The position numbers were made by a program, and so were the translations under genes. A stretch of DNA of 64,000 nucleotides from Hemerocallis citrina (lineage: Eukaryota; Streptophyta; Magnoliopsida; Asparagales; Asphodelaceae). Below the pieces are notes generated by a model. The model was not told the origin of the DNA, searched no databases, and saw only the letters and a list, made by a program, of their open reading frames with translations. The stretch's first letter is position 1; each line of letters opens with the position of its first letter. Below are positions 47,130 to 60,077 of this stretch, piece after piece. The DNA lies in NCBI GenBank assembly GCA_017893485.1, contig CM030364.1, positions 203,604,827 through 203,668,826 on the forward strand, read 5' to 3'.

Positions 47130-50100
47130 GTAATACCCTAACCTTTCATTTTAATGAAAATGTTGATTTTCACGTGTTATGCACGTGCAAATTTTATGTG
47201 TATATTTATTTATTTATTTATATATATAAAGTTTTATTTTATAGTATGAACAATTATTTTCTTCTTTTATTTTTCTAAAAGCTTATTTTATAAAGCCTAA
47301 AACACTATTTTCTTAATTTGAGCCCACTTTAATAAACTATTATTTTATTATTTGGCCCACAAGTCTAAGCCCACTATTTGTGAAGCCCACAAATTTAATT
47401 AGTCATTTAAATGGTCACACTTGTCATGTAGACACAAAATGTGAACAATTTGATTAATTAAAATTGTACAAACTTCAAATAGGGGTATTAGGGGGCACGT
47501 GCATGCACGTACTGTGCAATGCACACTATTTTGAGGCCAGATTGTGCTTGGAGGAATGGGAGAGTGGGTGTGTGCATGGGTAGTTTATTTGAGTGTGGGT
47601 GATTGCTACAACTTCCCCTCCTATCCTAGCCATCCATCCTATAACTATCCAATGAATCCTAGCCCTCCAATTTATCCTAGAATTAGTATAAATACCCCCC
47701 CTATCTATTTGAATTCTACACTAAGAAACTATTGAAGAAGAAATTATATAGGAGATATAAATTACTGTGAGTGTGAGTATGTGTGTGTACCATTGGAGGC
47801 CGGCCATTCATTCTCCCACACTTGGAGCTCTCGGTTTTGGCAAGGAAGCAAGGAGAAGGAGTTTTTGCATCGCAATCTAGGAGGAGAAGGCACTCTCTCG
47901 CATTCCAGGGGACTCCATGAGCTTTTAGTTGGCTTTTTCTTCAAAGAGGTGGGTGTTTCTCATGACTTCTAAAGTAGAAATCATGCTAGGAATGAAATTG
48001 AATTGTTATTATAAAGGCACTAGTTGAAATGAAATGCATGCTTGCCTAATTAGAAGAGAATTGATAAATTAGTAAATGTGTGTTATTTTGATTACTAGAT
48101 TTATTAATTATAAGTAAAAATGAATGTTCTCAATGTTTTTAAAGTTAGTATGCATGCTAAGTATGTTCCAAATGCAAACTATGTGGATTAACTAGTAAAA
48201 AGATTAGAACCATGTTTGTTGATTAAAGTATTAAAGTAGAATGTTATGCTAGAGATGAATTGATGGAATAATTTACTAAGAGATGATTGTTAATTGTTTT
48301 AGTAGAATTTTTCATTGTTATATGTGCCATATGAGTATTAGAATAAATGAAAAGATTGTATTTTTGCAAACAAAAGATTGAATGCATTATGTGTAAATTA
48401 GTGGATAAAAATATGAGTTTTATTCATTAAGAAGGATGATTTTTGTATTCTAAAAACATCGTGAGAAAAAAAAACATTTTTGTAGTGATTTTTGTGGGAA
48501 TCTATCTTTAATTATGAAGAATTATGCTTTAGTTCTCGAATGTCGAAATTATGATCATGGAATACAGACTAAGGCTAAAATACATGTTTTAAAGAGTTAA
48601 AGTACTCATAAAAATACTGAGTTGCTGTAATTTTATGTGTGCTATAATCGGGAAAGTTATGTTTCAAAAAGAGAAGAAAAAGAATTTAAAAACATTTTTT
48701 GAGAAATTGAAAAACCCAGTAGCATAGTCGACCAATCACGTTGAAATAGTCGACTAGTCTGAGAAAATGAAAAATATATAGTTCAAATCTTTTACAGAAC
48801 AGTCGACCGACTTTTGTAACAGTCGACTGCCCTGATCATTTTATTTTTGAGTTTAAAGATCATCGCAGAACAGCCGACTGGTCATATATGACTGTCAACT
48901 TCTCTGATTACTTTATTTTTGAGCTTTAGAACCTCGCAGAACAGTCGACTGGCCATGATTAATAGTCGACTGCCTTGAAGTTTCAAATAATATCTGTATT
49001 TTGTGAGGAAATCTCTATTACCTGTGGCCTTGTATAAGTGAGACCGTTTTTACAAGAAGGAACTTATTTTAATTATTAACTTAAATTGTTTTCTTTTGAA
49101 GTTCGAATGGATTGTTTAAGAAGTTTAAAATGAGATTTTGGTAATGAGAAATTTGAAAAGTGTGAAGTGTGAACTAAGTAAAATTGTGAATTGTGGAATT
49201 ATCATGGATTAAAATAGAATTATGTGGGTTATAAACTAGCAATTGTGGCATGTTGCATTTTTATTGTTATGCATGATATTTTACTTGAGAAATTGAAATT
49301 AGTTGACATGATGAGTTAGGAAGAGTACCATGAATATGAATACATGAATGTTATGAATATGAAATGTGAATTGTGATCAATCATTAAAAGATATTATGAG
49401 TATGAAAACCTCAATATTATAATTATGAGTTGAAATTGAGAATTAGGGTAGCCAAGCCTTATACCGGCAATGAAAGAATTGTGAAATGATATGTGAAATG
49501 AGAAGACCAAGGTTGGGTCATGTGAATTAAATGAATAAAACCAGTATAGTGGGAGTGCTACATTCTAAGAGTTGATTTTATTCATGATTCAATTAAACAA
49601 AGGATTAGATACATAGTGGAGATGTGATGAAAGTAAGAGTATTCACAGGATGTCCCATGATTCGTCATGATAGGGCATGGATACTGCTCCAGAGTACCAT
49701 CCCGGTGGCAACGCTCATGGGGTGTTTGACGACTGCGGGTGGTGTCATGTCTATGGTAAGAGCTGAATTACCAAAGGATGCCTGCATGATGAGTCATGTG
49801 TCAGTGCGTTGGAATTCCCTCCAGGGTGCCTAGACATGAGTTCGTAGGTTAGAAAATATCTAGGATACTTACCGTAGTTACAGTAGTAGATTAAGTCATG
49901 GCGAGGGATTGAACCCTACAAAATGAAGAACAGTTAAGGGCTTGCCCTCGGACCTATGTAGTATGGGCTGCATAGACTCTTAACAAGTGCGCATTAGTGT
50001 CATATAATATAAATAATTACATTAAGGACTAAGTACACATTCACAACACGACATCAATAGGATAGTTCCTTTAGCTTTGTTTGTGAACAAGTTTGTGGAT

Positions 50101-50426
50101 TGCTAAGTAATGAGAATCGTTATACTGTTTTCGGCATAGAGAGGATGACCGTTTATAATATTTCGTCAGTTCAATGAACCGACGTGCCCAATTTTATATG
50201 CAGGGTAAAGATGCTTGACAAATTGAAGTATACATGCTGCGCAAGATTGATTTAAATGTTGTTTCCTGTAAATTATTGTAAAATTGCTTCCGCTGTGACA
50301 ATGTACAAGTGTAATGTAACTCTGATGAAAGAAAAGTTTTTATTTCCTTGTAAAATTGTACGAAAGAAGTGTAAAGATCCTGTGGAACTTTGAATTCAGT
50401 TGTATTTTGGAATTCGGAGTGTTACA
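47130..50426 (+). repeat. 5' LTR of E, with internal 75-bp-scale repeats
   Basis: 3297 bp, TGTAATACCCTAACC...GGAGTGTTACA. At 48725-48985 about four imperfect units each carry paired GTCGAC(T) motifs (for example ACAGTCGACTGGCC and ATAGTCGACTGCC). TGCACGTGCA lies about 50 bp inside the LTR (47181-47190). No gene. Confidence 0.9.
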
Positions 50427-50429
50427 GAG

Positions 50430-50441
50430 TGGTATCAGAGC
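50430..50441 (+). other. tRNA-iMet primer-binding site of E
   Basis: TGGTATCAGAGC, three bases after the LTR, a full 12-base match to the plant initiator-methionine site used by many Ty3/gypsy elements. Confidence 0.95.
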
Positions 50442-50586
50442 ATGCTTCTAAGTAGTACAAATTTACAAGGAACGACACCCTAGAAGTGGACATTAGAGCA
50501 TGTGTTGAGTCTAGAGATTTAAATGTAAGTCACTTACATTTGTGTTGCTCTATGATTTATGTTTCTTCTTCCTCTCTATATTTAAG

Positions 50587-50655
50587 ATGGCGAACCACTT
50601 TGACCCAGCTAGAGATGACAATTGGCACATCATTGACGAAATATCTCCCATTACT
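50587..50655 (+). pseudogene. Start of the extra pre-gag ORF in E, truncated
   Basis: Reads MANHFDPARDDNWHIIDEI, matching MANHHDPQNEAHWFVPF of T1 in position and sequence. It is cut near 50655 by the junction with O2. Confidence 0.55.
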
Positions 50656-50769
50656 AGTTATTCATATTCGGTCGATGCTCGGCATCCATCTCAAGCGAGC
50701 GCCTGGCTTTCTTGCAAAGCACACAGGTCTCGACGCTCAACCTGATCCCTCGGTCTCACATGGATTTCA

Positions 50770-50955
50770 TGAGATTTCTCAATCTATCAAGTCCTCGCCC
50801 CTCAGCTTGGACATCGAAAATCTAGGAGAGGTTTCTCAATCTCTTGTCCTCACCCCTCAACTCGGACTTCAAAAACCTATCTTGGACTCTGACCACCTAC
50901 GAGGGATTTCACATTGTCTCAAGTCCTCACCCCTCGGCTTGAATTTCGGAAGCAT
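50770..50955 (+). repeat. Degenerate about 60-bp repeat of O2, three units
   Basis: Each unit contains GAG(A/G)TTTCTCAATC or a variant, CAAGTCCTC(A/G)CCCCTC, then GCTTGGACAT-type sequence. It lies between gag-pol side and aORF2, like the 113-bp array of M. Confidence 0.6.
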
Positions 50956-51329
50956 GCTCATGGCAAAAGAACTCATAAAAGGCCAATACAATCATGTTTT
51001 CTTATTATTATTTCAACCAACAGAAGTGTATCAATGCAATCGGCGAGACTTTTTTACATCACTCGCAATTGAAATAAAGCTCCTACTCCGGGGCCGAAGG
51101 GTTGGTACAGACCAGTTCAAGGCCGGCCGAACGAGTCTGCTCCTCTCCGGGATCTCCTGGGGTCGCCAAGGTGGACACACTCGTAGCAGAGCTCTGGGCA
51201 TCACCTGGCCTTGCGAATCCCAGTCATAGGGTTGGTAACGAGACTCCGGCCAAAGGGCAGGCGCCACCAAAAGAAGTGAATCGGGATCCTGACGTCCCAA
51301 GCATTATCTTGTATCGTTATATCTCTAAC

Positions 51330-51640
51330 TCTTTCTCCACGATGACCTCACAAAACAAAGATTCCAACGATGGTCACCTGACGGCAGTGCTAGACGATGA
51401 AAACGGAGCTTCTGCGCTCCCAGGTCTCGGTCGGCTATCAACTTCTTCAAGTGTGCCAACTCAGAGCTAAGGTCCTTCAACTTATCCATAAAATATTGGA
51501 CAATAGCTTCTCGGTTGCGAGCCTCTTTACGGTACTGGGTCAGTGCAAACTCTAATGCCGTGACCTAACCCCTAAGCCGCACAATCTCGGCATGACTAGT
51601 GCCACTCCCGATGGCGCATCCATCTGGCACAGACAAAAGA
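51330..51640 (-). pseudogene. O2 aORF2 coiled-coil fragment
   Basis: The minus strand reads SHAEIVRLRG, a stop, then TALEFALTQYRKEARNREAI and ELAHLKKLIADRDLGAQ. This matches the IEVTHLRRLIASRSG coil of M aORF2. Both ends are unclear. Confidence 0.5.
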
Positions 51641-51839
51641 AACATCAACTCGAGCCCTATATACTTGGCGAATTTCACAAAATCTTACAAGGCTGACTAC
51701 GCCTCACAAATCCAAGTCAAAAGGTTCGACCAAAAGAAAAAACTCTTTTCATTGATAAAAAATTTCATACAAATGTGATGTGGTCAGTCCGTGTTCCGCA
51801 GTTACAAAATGCAAAGAAGAATGAGGGGAAAAAGCAAAT

Positions 51840-52298
51840 ACATAAACTACTGTTCAGAAGGTGGGCAAACCTCATCGTCAGCGGTCGTCTCGGCACCAGG
51901 GTCGGCCCCGGCAACATCTTCATTACCACCACCTCCGGGAGTCGGCAAGTGATCGGGCACCTTCATGTCAAAGTGGAAATGATCAAGCTCTAACTAGGGG
52001 TGACCTGCCCGATCGCCAGGGCATAGACCTCGTCCTGGACCTCGATGACTTTGTCCATATCGTACTGCTTGATCTTCTTTATATCAAGGGCGACCGCCTT
52101 ATTCAGCTCGCCCTCCCTCTTCAACCATGCGTCGGCCTGGGAAGCAAGATCGGCCTGAAGAGCTTGGTTACGGGTCGACCACCAACAGCTTCAACTTGAT
52201 TCCTTCATCTCGCGCTCATAGCATTGAGCGTTCCTCTTCTCTCTCTTCAGCTCCTGGTGATGCAGCTTCATCACCTGGGAACCAGCCATGCACGCCTA
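51840..52298 (-). pseudogene. O2 aORF1 exon 3
   Basis: A GGCAG acceptor (52299-52300) is followed by ACMAGSQVMKLHHQELKREE; the first codon is TAG, probably from CAG. A coiled coil follows (RNAQCYEREMKE in a shifted frame, matching RNARWYEWEMND of O1), then DKVIEVQDEVYALA and an acidic PTPGGGGNEDVAGADPGAET tail. Several shifts and stops. Confidence 0.6.
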
Positions 52299-52326
52299 CT
52301 GCCATGGGAATAAGACTTAAAAAAAA

Positions 52327-55300
52327 TGTAATACCCCGGATAAAATAATACTTTTATATATATAAATATCTATATATATTTTATTATTAATTATTTTGCT
52401 TGATTTATATGAATATATGAATATGAATGGTTATGTTCATGATTGTGCACATGAATGAGTGAATTGATACTAGTACATACACTAGTATATATGTATGATA
52501 CATATGCAAATATTTATTTGTATGATACTACATTAAATATTTTTGCCATGCACTCAAATCCAACCTTTCATCACACCTACATCTTGATCAAGGGCTAAAA
52601 TTGAGCCATGGGGAAAAATATCTCCAAAACCATGAGCCAAGAACATGGTTTGCATGCAAACCACCTTGCCACTTGGCTCAACCCCCTCCCCCCTTGTCCC
52701 CACATGCCGGCCACACCCCCTAGCACCCCCCCCCCCATCTCTCCCTCTCTTCAATTAAGCTCTCTCCCTCACTCTCATTTCAAAAAATTCTGGAAAAAAA
52801 TAATCCCCTAGAGCAAGTGAAAGGTAGAGAGTGAGAGCAAGAAGAAGAGAAGGTGATCAAGGAGGAACTCTTGGAGGAAGGCAAGAGGATGAAGGCTAAG
52901 CTAACCATTCCAAGCTTTAATTGAAGGGTGGGGAGTTCATTAAAATCTAAATCTTATGTCTTGTTTTGATTCTTGAATGAAATTAGTAGTAGTACTAATG
53001 GATCTCAATGGTAGAGATAGATTGTTCAAAATCTGAACTTGAAAACAGAAAATACAATTGCATGCTTGTATTTCCGAATTTTCAGAGAGCAATGTAGATA
53101 GAATTTGACCTTGAAATGATTACAACAGGAACTTATATATGTTTGGAGGCTACATGAATTATTTCAGATTTTTCTGACCTTATTTGGTATTTTAAAGAAA
53201 TCACTTTGGTTGTCTAGGTCATAAGGGAGAGACTGGTTCTTTCTTTTACCAAACCTGAATTTAAAGGAATTTTTAGAATTTATTGATGCATGATCTATCT
53301 CTGATATTTTTACCGTAGTATCCTGTGTGAATCTAGTTCCTACAGAAAAAGATTGAAATAATTTTGATGACATTTGATTCACATTCAAAATTGTTTAAGC
53401 AAGAGTATTCATGACAGAGACTGGTAAACGGAGGAACTTTTGTACAGGATTGTAGTACACATTGAATACTTGAAATCAAGATGATATCTTTTGTGTATGA
53501 TGTGCATGATGATGTCTAGTTTCTGAAAATACCTGCAAGTATAGTAATAGTTATGATTTTTACAAGATGAGACAGAGACCAGTTTGTGAACTATAGGATC
53601 TGTTTGTTTAAGCACTTTATATATGGTTTTGTACACCTGAGAAAGATGATTGTTTTTACAGTATCAAATGAAATAATTTGGAAATATGAACAAATTGGAA
53701 GTTGTAGAAGACATGTCCAGCTTTCCATAGATACCAGCTTTGTGTCATTCCGATGAGCAAGTGGGTTTTTAAGCTATCGGTAAGGTGCAGCCAGTGTATA
53801 GAGAGTACACAGGCTGATCATTATAAGGCTTTTTAGAGTAACTAGATGGATGATTCTGAAGCAATGGTCAACTAGGGAGTTGTTGCCTACATTCTTAGCT
53901 TTCCAGAATGGGAAAGAACACCCAAATCCAAGTTATATTTTGAAAGTTATGACCCTTTTAATTTCTAGACAGAATCAACTCGGTATGGAAATCCTAAAGT
54001 TGACTAAGTGTTGGAGAGTACAATTTTGCCTCTTGTGATTAAGGGTTAATGGTCTTACTATTGGGGATAATTGGTGGTGTTACTTGTCTTAATGTTGTTA
54101 AACTCCTGTGGAGGACGTTTGTGACATGAGTTAATTATCGGGGTAGAGTGATACCCTATGATCATCGACCCTAAGCAAATTGGAAACTTCCGCCTAGACG
54201 TTGGACGTCCGATTGGTGCCGTCGAATTCATGCCAATGGAGGGTGAATGCGGACCGTGGAGATGGACGGTATCTAAGATATGGGAAGTGGCGAGCAGGAG
54301 AATATCTAACCAGGGCCACGGGTCGATAGGCGGAATTTGGGAGAAACCTTTATCACCTTAATAATTAAAATAAGTCTTGGATAAGAATAATGTATTAGAT
54401 ATCTGTAACTTGCACTAGTACTAGAACACCATAGTCGGGTATTGTACTTTTTCTGTCGTAGGAATACGAATTGTGTTCTTAGGTATTGAGATCACGAATC
54501 TCATATCCCAATCTGTTAATTCCTGAAGAGCCGGGGTAAAGAACGGGAAAGAGACTCCTATCTGATAGGGGGGATTTGACCCTCGAGGCCACAATGTTCT
54601 TATGTGCGCAGACACGAACGGACGATGGGGATGCTGTATCGTGGATCTTGACATCATGGGTTCATGGGTTTGCACTTATAAGTTCGTCGCGGCTTTTTGA
54701 GTGAGGTCCGAGCACCGGGCACTATGTGGTAAATGCGATCACCACTAGAGTGACTGCACTAACGGGCGGACCAAATAACTGCAACCTTCTCAGACACGGT
54801 AAATCTATTAGGAACAGGACAAGTACAAGAGTAAGATGCATGGCAAAGATTTGAAACGCTAAGATTGGAAACAGACGGCTAGATTTGGGGAGTATGCTAT
54901 ATGGGATGCATGCGTTTCCCAAAGTCTTGCTTACATTAGAATAAGGCATGTGACTGGTGCATTTAATTTATTAGATCATGGCATAAAACAACACTACAAC
55001 CCGAATCCATTAATCCCTTGTTTCACATCACTTTTTCTCTTTTGCATAAATTGTGATTTGTGGTTGCCAGTTTGGAGATCGCTGCTATTATCAGCGTTGC
55101 GTCAGTATATGTACTGACGTTCCCCACCTTGTAGGTATCGGGAGCCAATCCACAGGTACAGCAGAGCTCGAGTTTGTCCAAGCATCCAAGTGGCATTATT
55201 CAAGTGTTATTGTAAATTTGTAATCTTATAAAATTCTATTGGACATTGTAACACTTGTAATTGTAACTATTACATTAAATAAAAGTTTTAATTTTCTTGT

Positions 55301-55382
55301 ATTTTTCTGTGATTGTGACTATTTAAAGTTTGATTCCTGGATTGTGTCTCAAATTTTCTGTATAGGAATTTAGGGCGCTACA
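52327..55382 (+). repeat. 5' LTR of T2
   Basis: TGTAATACCCCGG...GGGCGCTACA. Aligns with 60078-63316 apart from indels; a block near 53690-53735 is absent in the other copy. No gene. Confidence 0.95.
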
Positions 55383-55386
55383 GAGT

Positions 55387-55398
55387 TGGTATCAGTGT
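55387..55398 (+). other. tRNA-iMet-like primer-binding site of T2
   Basis: TGGTATCAGTGT, 10 of 12 bases identical to the iMet site, four bases after the LTR. Confidence 0.85.
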
Positions 55399-55567
55399 TG
55401 GCTTCAAATATTAGTTCAACACAGCAGGAAAATTAGACTTGGACGCGCTGCAAGAGTTGGGCTTAGTCAGATAGTTGATGATTATAATTCATATTGTTGC
55501 TTTTACAACTTATGATTTATAATTTTTCTATATATGGGCTAATTTCCATATAAGTATTAGTATCCAG

Positions 55568-56640
55568 ATGGTAGGGAGAACAAGATGCAGCCGGAGTGAT
55601 CAAACTGAAGCTGAAGGCAGTTGGGCCAATGGTACTGGCCTCAATGTGAGAGAGGAATTCACTCGAGTATACCAGATGATAGGAGCATTTGTGGAAGCTG
55701 GCAGGAACCAAGCACTGCCACGAGGAACACCAGGAGCTGTCGCAATTGCAGACCTGGTAAAGATGGTGGAATCGTTCAAGAGAATGAAATCGCCAGTCTT
55801 TGAAGGACAGGCAGACCCGATAGCCCCGATAGCCCCGATAGCTACTGACGACTGGATACGTCAGGTGGAAACTCCAGAAGACAGCAAGGTTCGTCTGGCC
55901 ACAATCTTGCTGGAAAAGGACACCGGAGTATGGTGGCAATCTGTGAAGCGTGGTCTTCGAGAAGGTTCAATAACTTGGGATGATTTTCTTGAACAATTCC
56001 GACAACGATATTTTCACTTGGATGTACAGGAAGAAAAGGCAATGAAGTTCCACAACTTGAAGCAGGGAGTATGTCTATCAGAGAATATGAGATGAAGTTT
56101 TCCTAGCTATCACAATTTGCACCAGAAATGGTCCAGGAGGAAACAAAGAAAACCCAGAGGGTTGAGCAAGGGCTCAGGCCCGGACTAAGGTCAAGGATGG
56201 TCCTGCTAGGCATTCGCAGATTCGATATGCTAGTAAGGCGAGCTGCGGTAACAAAGGTGGACAAGAATTAGAGTCAATCATTGCAAGGAAGAGCTAAGAT
56301 TTGGAACAAGGGAAAAAGATCCACCCCAGCATCCAAATTCAAGAAGAATGGTAAGAGCCAAAAGTTTCAGAAAATCAGTGTTAAGGCGGGAGAGTACAAG
56401 CCCGAAAGCTGCTTTCTCTGTGGAGAGCAGGGGTACTATAAGGATCAATGCCCCATAAGGAACATACAGAGATGCTTCCAGTGCAGACAAGAAGGTCACA
56501 TTAAGTCAAATTGTCCCCAAAATTCAAGGATAGCAATAAGGCATGGTCGGGAGCAGCCGACAAAGAAAAGAAGCTGATGCGTCAAGGAAGAGTATTCGCC
56601 TTGACTGAGAAGGATGCAGAAGATGATGAAGGGGTAATCA
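55568..56640 (+). pseudogene. gag: T2 gag
   Basis: Starts MVGRTRCSRSDQTEAEGSW. It contains FKRMKSPVFEGQADP, followed by a small PIAPIAPIA expansion from a repeated 9-bp unit, then WIRQVETPEDSKVRLATI. The usual VFEVLK segment present in T1 is missing. A 1-nt shift near 56070 is needed to continue as SIREYEMKF, followed by stops. The zinc-knuckle part reads CFLCGEQGYYKDQC, where the histidine is replaced by tyrosine, and CFQCRQEGHIKSNC, intact (about 56410-56520). Confidence 0.92.
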
Positions 56641-56693
56641 TGGGTATGTGAATAAGTAATGTAACCAAGTTTCAAGTTGTATTTTGGGTTTTT

Positions 56694-59600
56694 TTGGGAA
56701 GGTTGATGAAGGATGAACTTTTTGTAACAGGGTATAAATATATAAAAGGAATTTTGGCTACAGTCTTGTTCGATGGTGGATCAACTCATTCTTTTGTGTC
56801 AAAATTGTTTTCAAGAAAATTAAGATGCACACAAGAGGCAATTCCAGAAATAGCCTTAATGGTGGCTACACCATTAGGGGTAACTCTCAGTACAGATCTA
56901 TGCTACAGGGTATGTAAACTCTAGATTAATGGGGAAACCCTAAGTATCGATTTGTTAGAATTGGGTTTTGCTGGAACATGTGTCATTATCGGTATGGATT
57001 GGATGTTGAAGCACAAGGCAACCATCGACTGTAAGGAAAAGGAGGTAGTCTTCACCGCTAAAGGAAGGGAGCTTGTGTTCCATGGAAAGAAGATGTCAAG
57101 AGCAATGATCGTTGCAGCTACAAAGGAAATACGGGTACCTGAAGAGGTGAACAAGATACCAGTGGTGAGAGACTTTCCACTCGTATTCTAGGAGGAATTA
57201 CCTGGACTTCCCCCACACTAGGATGTCAAAATCAGTATCACAATTCAACCAGGCAGCGCTCCAGTATCAAAAGTAGAATGAAGTTAAGAAGCAGATCGAG
57301 GAATTCTTGCAGAAGGGATTCATCAGACCAAGTGCACCTTAGGGAGCACCAGTATTGCTTATTAAGAAGAAGGAGGATCTGCCAGGATGTGTATCGATTA
57401 TCGAGAATCGAATAAGGTCACTATTCGAAATAAGTACCCAATTCCCAGGATCGATGATTTGTTCGATCAGCTTCAGGGAGCAGCAGTATTTTTCAAGATT
57501 GATCTATGGTCCGGATATCATCAAGTTCTAGTCAAGGAGGAGGATGTACCCAAGACAGCTTTTCGGACTCGGCATGTACACTATGAATTCTTAGTAATAC
57601 CGTTCGGAGTGACTAACGCTCTAGCAATCTTTATGGACTTAATGAACTAAATTCTACGTCCGTTTATTGACTCTTTTGTTGTGTTCTTTATCGACGACAT
57701 TTTGGTATACTCAAATACAGAAGACGAATATGTTGAACATCTGACAGTAGTACTAAGCAAGCTACAAGAGCATCAGTTGTACGCCAAATTGTCCAAGTGC
57801 AAATTCTGGAAATCGAAAGTTGCATTTCTGGGCCATATCCTTTCTAAGGAGGGAGTGGCTACGGATTCCCAGAAGATTGAAGCAGTCAAAGAATGGCCAC
57901 AGCCGAAGACAGTGAAAGAATTAAGGAGTCTTCTAGGTATGACTGGGTATTACTGGAAGTTTATCCAGAATTATGTTAGGAAAGTTGTACCCCTTACCGC
58001 TTTGACCAAGAAGAACCAGAGTTTCGACTGGACAGAGAAGTGTGAAGATAGTTTTCAGGAACTGAAAAACCGATTAATCTCTGCACCAATCTTGGTTTTA
58101 CCTCAGGAGGATAAAGACTATGTCATCTACAGTGATGCATCATATTTGGGGTTCGGATGTGTGCTAATGCAGGAAGACAAGTTTATAGCTTATGGATCAA
58201 GACAACTCCGACCACATGAGAAGAACTACCCGACTCATGACTTGGAGCTTACAGCCATAATCTTCGCCTTGAAATCATGGAGACATTACATCTACGGAGC
58301 AAAGGTGGAGATAGACTGACCATAAGAGCCTAAAGTATATATATCAGTAGAAGGATCTAAATTTAAGGCAGAGGAGATGGTTGGAATTCCTCGAGGACAT
58401 CAGGCCAGAAATCATATATCATCCAGGAAAGGCCAACGTGGTAGCAGATGTGCTCTGCAGGAAGAGAAGTATAGCTACACTTGTAGCAACTCGGAAGGAG
58501 CTAGATGATGAGATCCGACAAGCAGGCATTGAAGTAGTTACTCAACTCTTAAGTGCAGTATTGGCACAGTTGGTAATACAGCCAAGCTTTAATGAGCAAG
58601 TGAAGAAGGCACAGACTGAAGACCAAGATATCGAAGCCATGAAGAAGCAAGTAAATGAAGAAAAGCTACCCGAATTCAGTATAAGAGAAGGTTCATTATG
58701 GTTTGGTAACAGACTGTGTGTACCGAAAGACAAGGAGTTGAGAGAAGACATCAAGAAGTAAGCTCACACAATATTGCTTGCAATTCACCCCAGGAGCACC
58801 AATATGTATCGAGATATAAAACAGTACTATTGGTGGTCAGGGATGAAGCGAGACATAGCAAAATTCATGGCCAAATGTCTGACGTGCCAACAAGTAAAGG
58901 CCAAAAATCAGAAACTGGGACGATTACTATAGCCTTTACCCATTCCAGAGTGAAAATGAGAGAACATCAGTATGGACTTTATTACTGGATAACCGAGGAG
59001 CCCTAAAGGAAATGACTCAATATGGGTGACTGTTGACCGGTTAACAAAATTGGCATATTTTCTTCCAGTGAAGACAACCTGGTAGTGGAAAAGCTAGCCG
59101 AAATCTACATCGAAAACATAGTAAAGCTACGTGGAGTGCCTGTGTCGATAGTATCCGACAGAGATGCAAGATTTATATCTCGATTCTGGCAGAGTCTACA
59201 GTCAGCGTTAGGGACCAGAACAGATTTTAGTATAGCCTTTCATCCACAAACTGATGGACAAACAGAGAGAGTCAATCATATTCTTGAAGACACGTTGAGG
59301 GCGTGCATTATGGACTTCAGAGGTAATTGAGAGAAATACCTAGCCATGGTAGAGTTTGCTTATAATAAGAGCTATTAGGCAAGAAATGGTATGGATCCAT
59401 ATGAAGCATTGTATGGCAGAAGATACAGAACACCCATGTGCTGGTACGAGGTAGGAGAGCGACAGATGTTTAGATCGAAAATCATACAGCAAACCTCAGA
59501 GAAGATCGAGCTCATTCAGAAGAGACTGCAGGGAGCACAGAGCAGGCAGGAGAGCTATGTTGACAACCTCCGGAGAGAGCTAGAATTTGAGGAAGGCGAT

Positions 59601-60037
59601 TCCGTATTTCTCAAGGTGTCGCCGACTAAAGGAGTTATCAGGTTCGGAAAGGGCAGAAAGTTAGCTCTGAGATACATTGGACCATACAAGATTCTGAAGA
59701 GAAATGGCAGGATGGCGTATAAGTTGGAGCTACCGGCCGAGCTATCCCAAGTGCATGACGTGTTCCACATCTCTATGCTACGGAAATATGTGTCAGATCC
59801 GAACCATCGATTACCAGGAGTTTCGGGAGATCTACAGGTTAATTTTTCTTACAAGGAGCAACCGGTCAGGATACTTGAACGTCAGGACAAGGTGCTGAGA
59901 AACAAGACATCCCGATGGTCAAGGTTCTTTGGAAGAATCAATTCATGGAATAAGCCACATGGGAGCCGGAGAACCACAAGAAGACTTCACATCCGGATTT
60001 GTTTTAAGAGCTTGTTTTGTTTTGTTTTCTCCCAATA
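56694..60037 (+). pseudogene. pol: T2 pol with frameshifted chromodomain
   Basis: Protease: LFDGGSTHSFVS, where the usual D(T/S)G is [22 protein letters not shown] (57430), a TAA at 57648-57650, [11 protein letters not shown] (57684). RNase H: YSDASYLGFGCVLMQ, with a shift near 58316. Integrase: HHCC finger present (HTILLAIH...CLTCQQVK) and all three catalytic residues retained (VDRLTK, SDRDARF, GQTERVNHILED), though separated by stops. In the chromodomain a 1-nt loss near 59910 moves the frame; the alternative frame reads IPMVKVLWKNQFME, a stop, then ATWEPENH. T1's chromodomain is intact by contrast. Confidence 0.93.
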
Positions 60038-60063
60038 ATGTCGTTCTGGTGACAAAACAATTC

Positions 60064-60077
60064 TAAGAAGAGAGTAA
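60064..60077 (+). other. Polypurine tract of T2
   Basis: AAGAAGAGAG-type purine run directly before the 3' LTR. Confidence 0.65.

Larger units (their letters stand above)
47130..50655 (+). mobile_element. E: truncated chromovirus-type element (LTR, PBS, leader)
   Basis: A + oriented LTR (47130-50426), a perfect iMet primer site and about 215 bp of leader with the start of an extra ORF. Homology ends near 50655, where O2-type sequence begins. gag, pol and the second LTR are missing, so the copy was cut by deletion or rearrangement. Confidence 0.88.

Noticed and set aside
50486..51229. 247-residue open frame on the + strand
   Set aside because: It crosses the junction between the leader of E and the O2 repeats at about 50655, so it is a chance fusion of two mobile elements.
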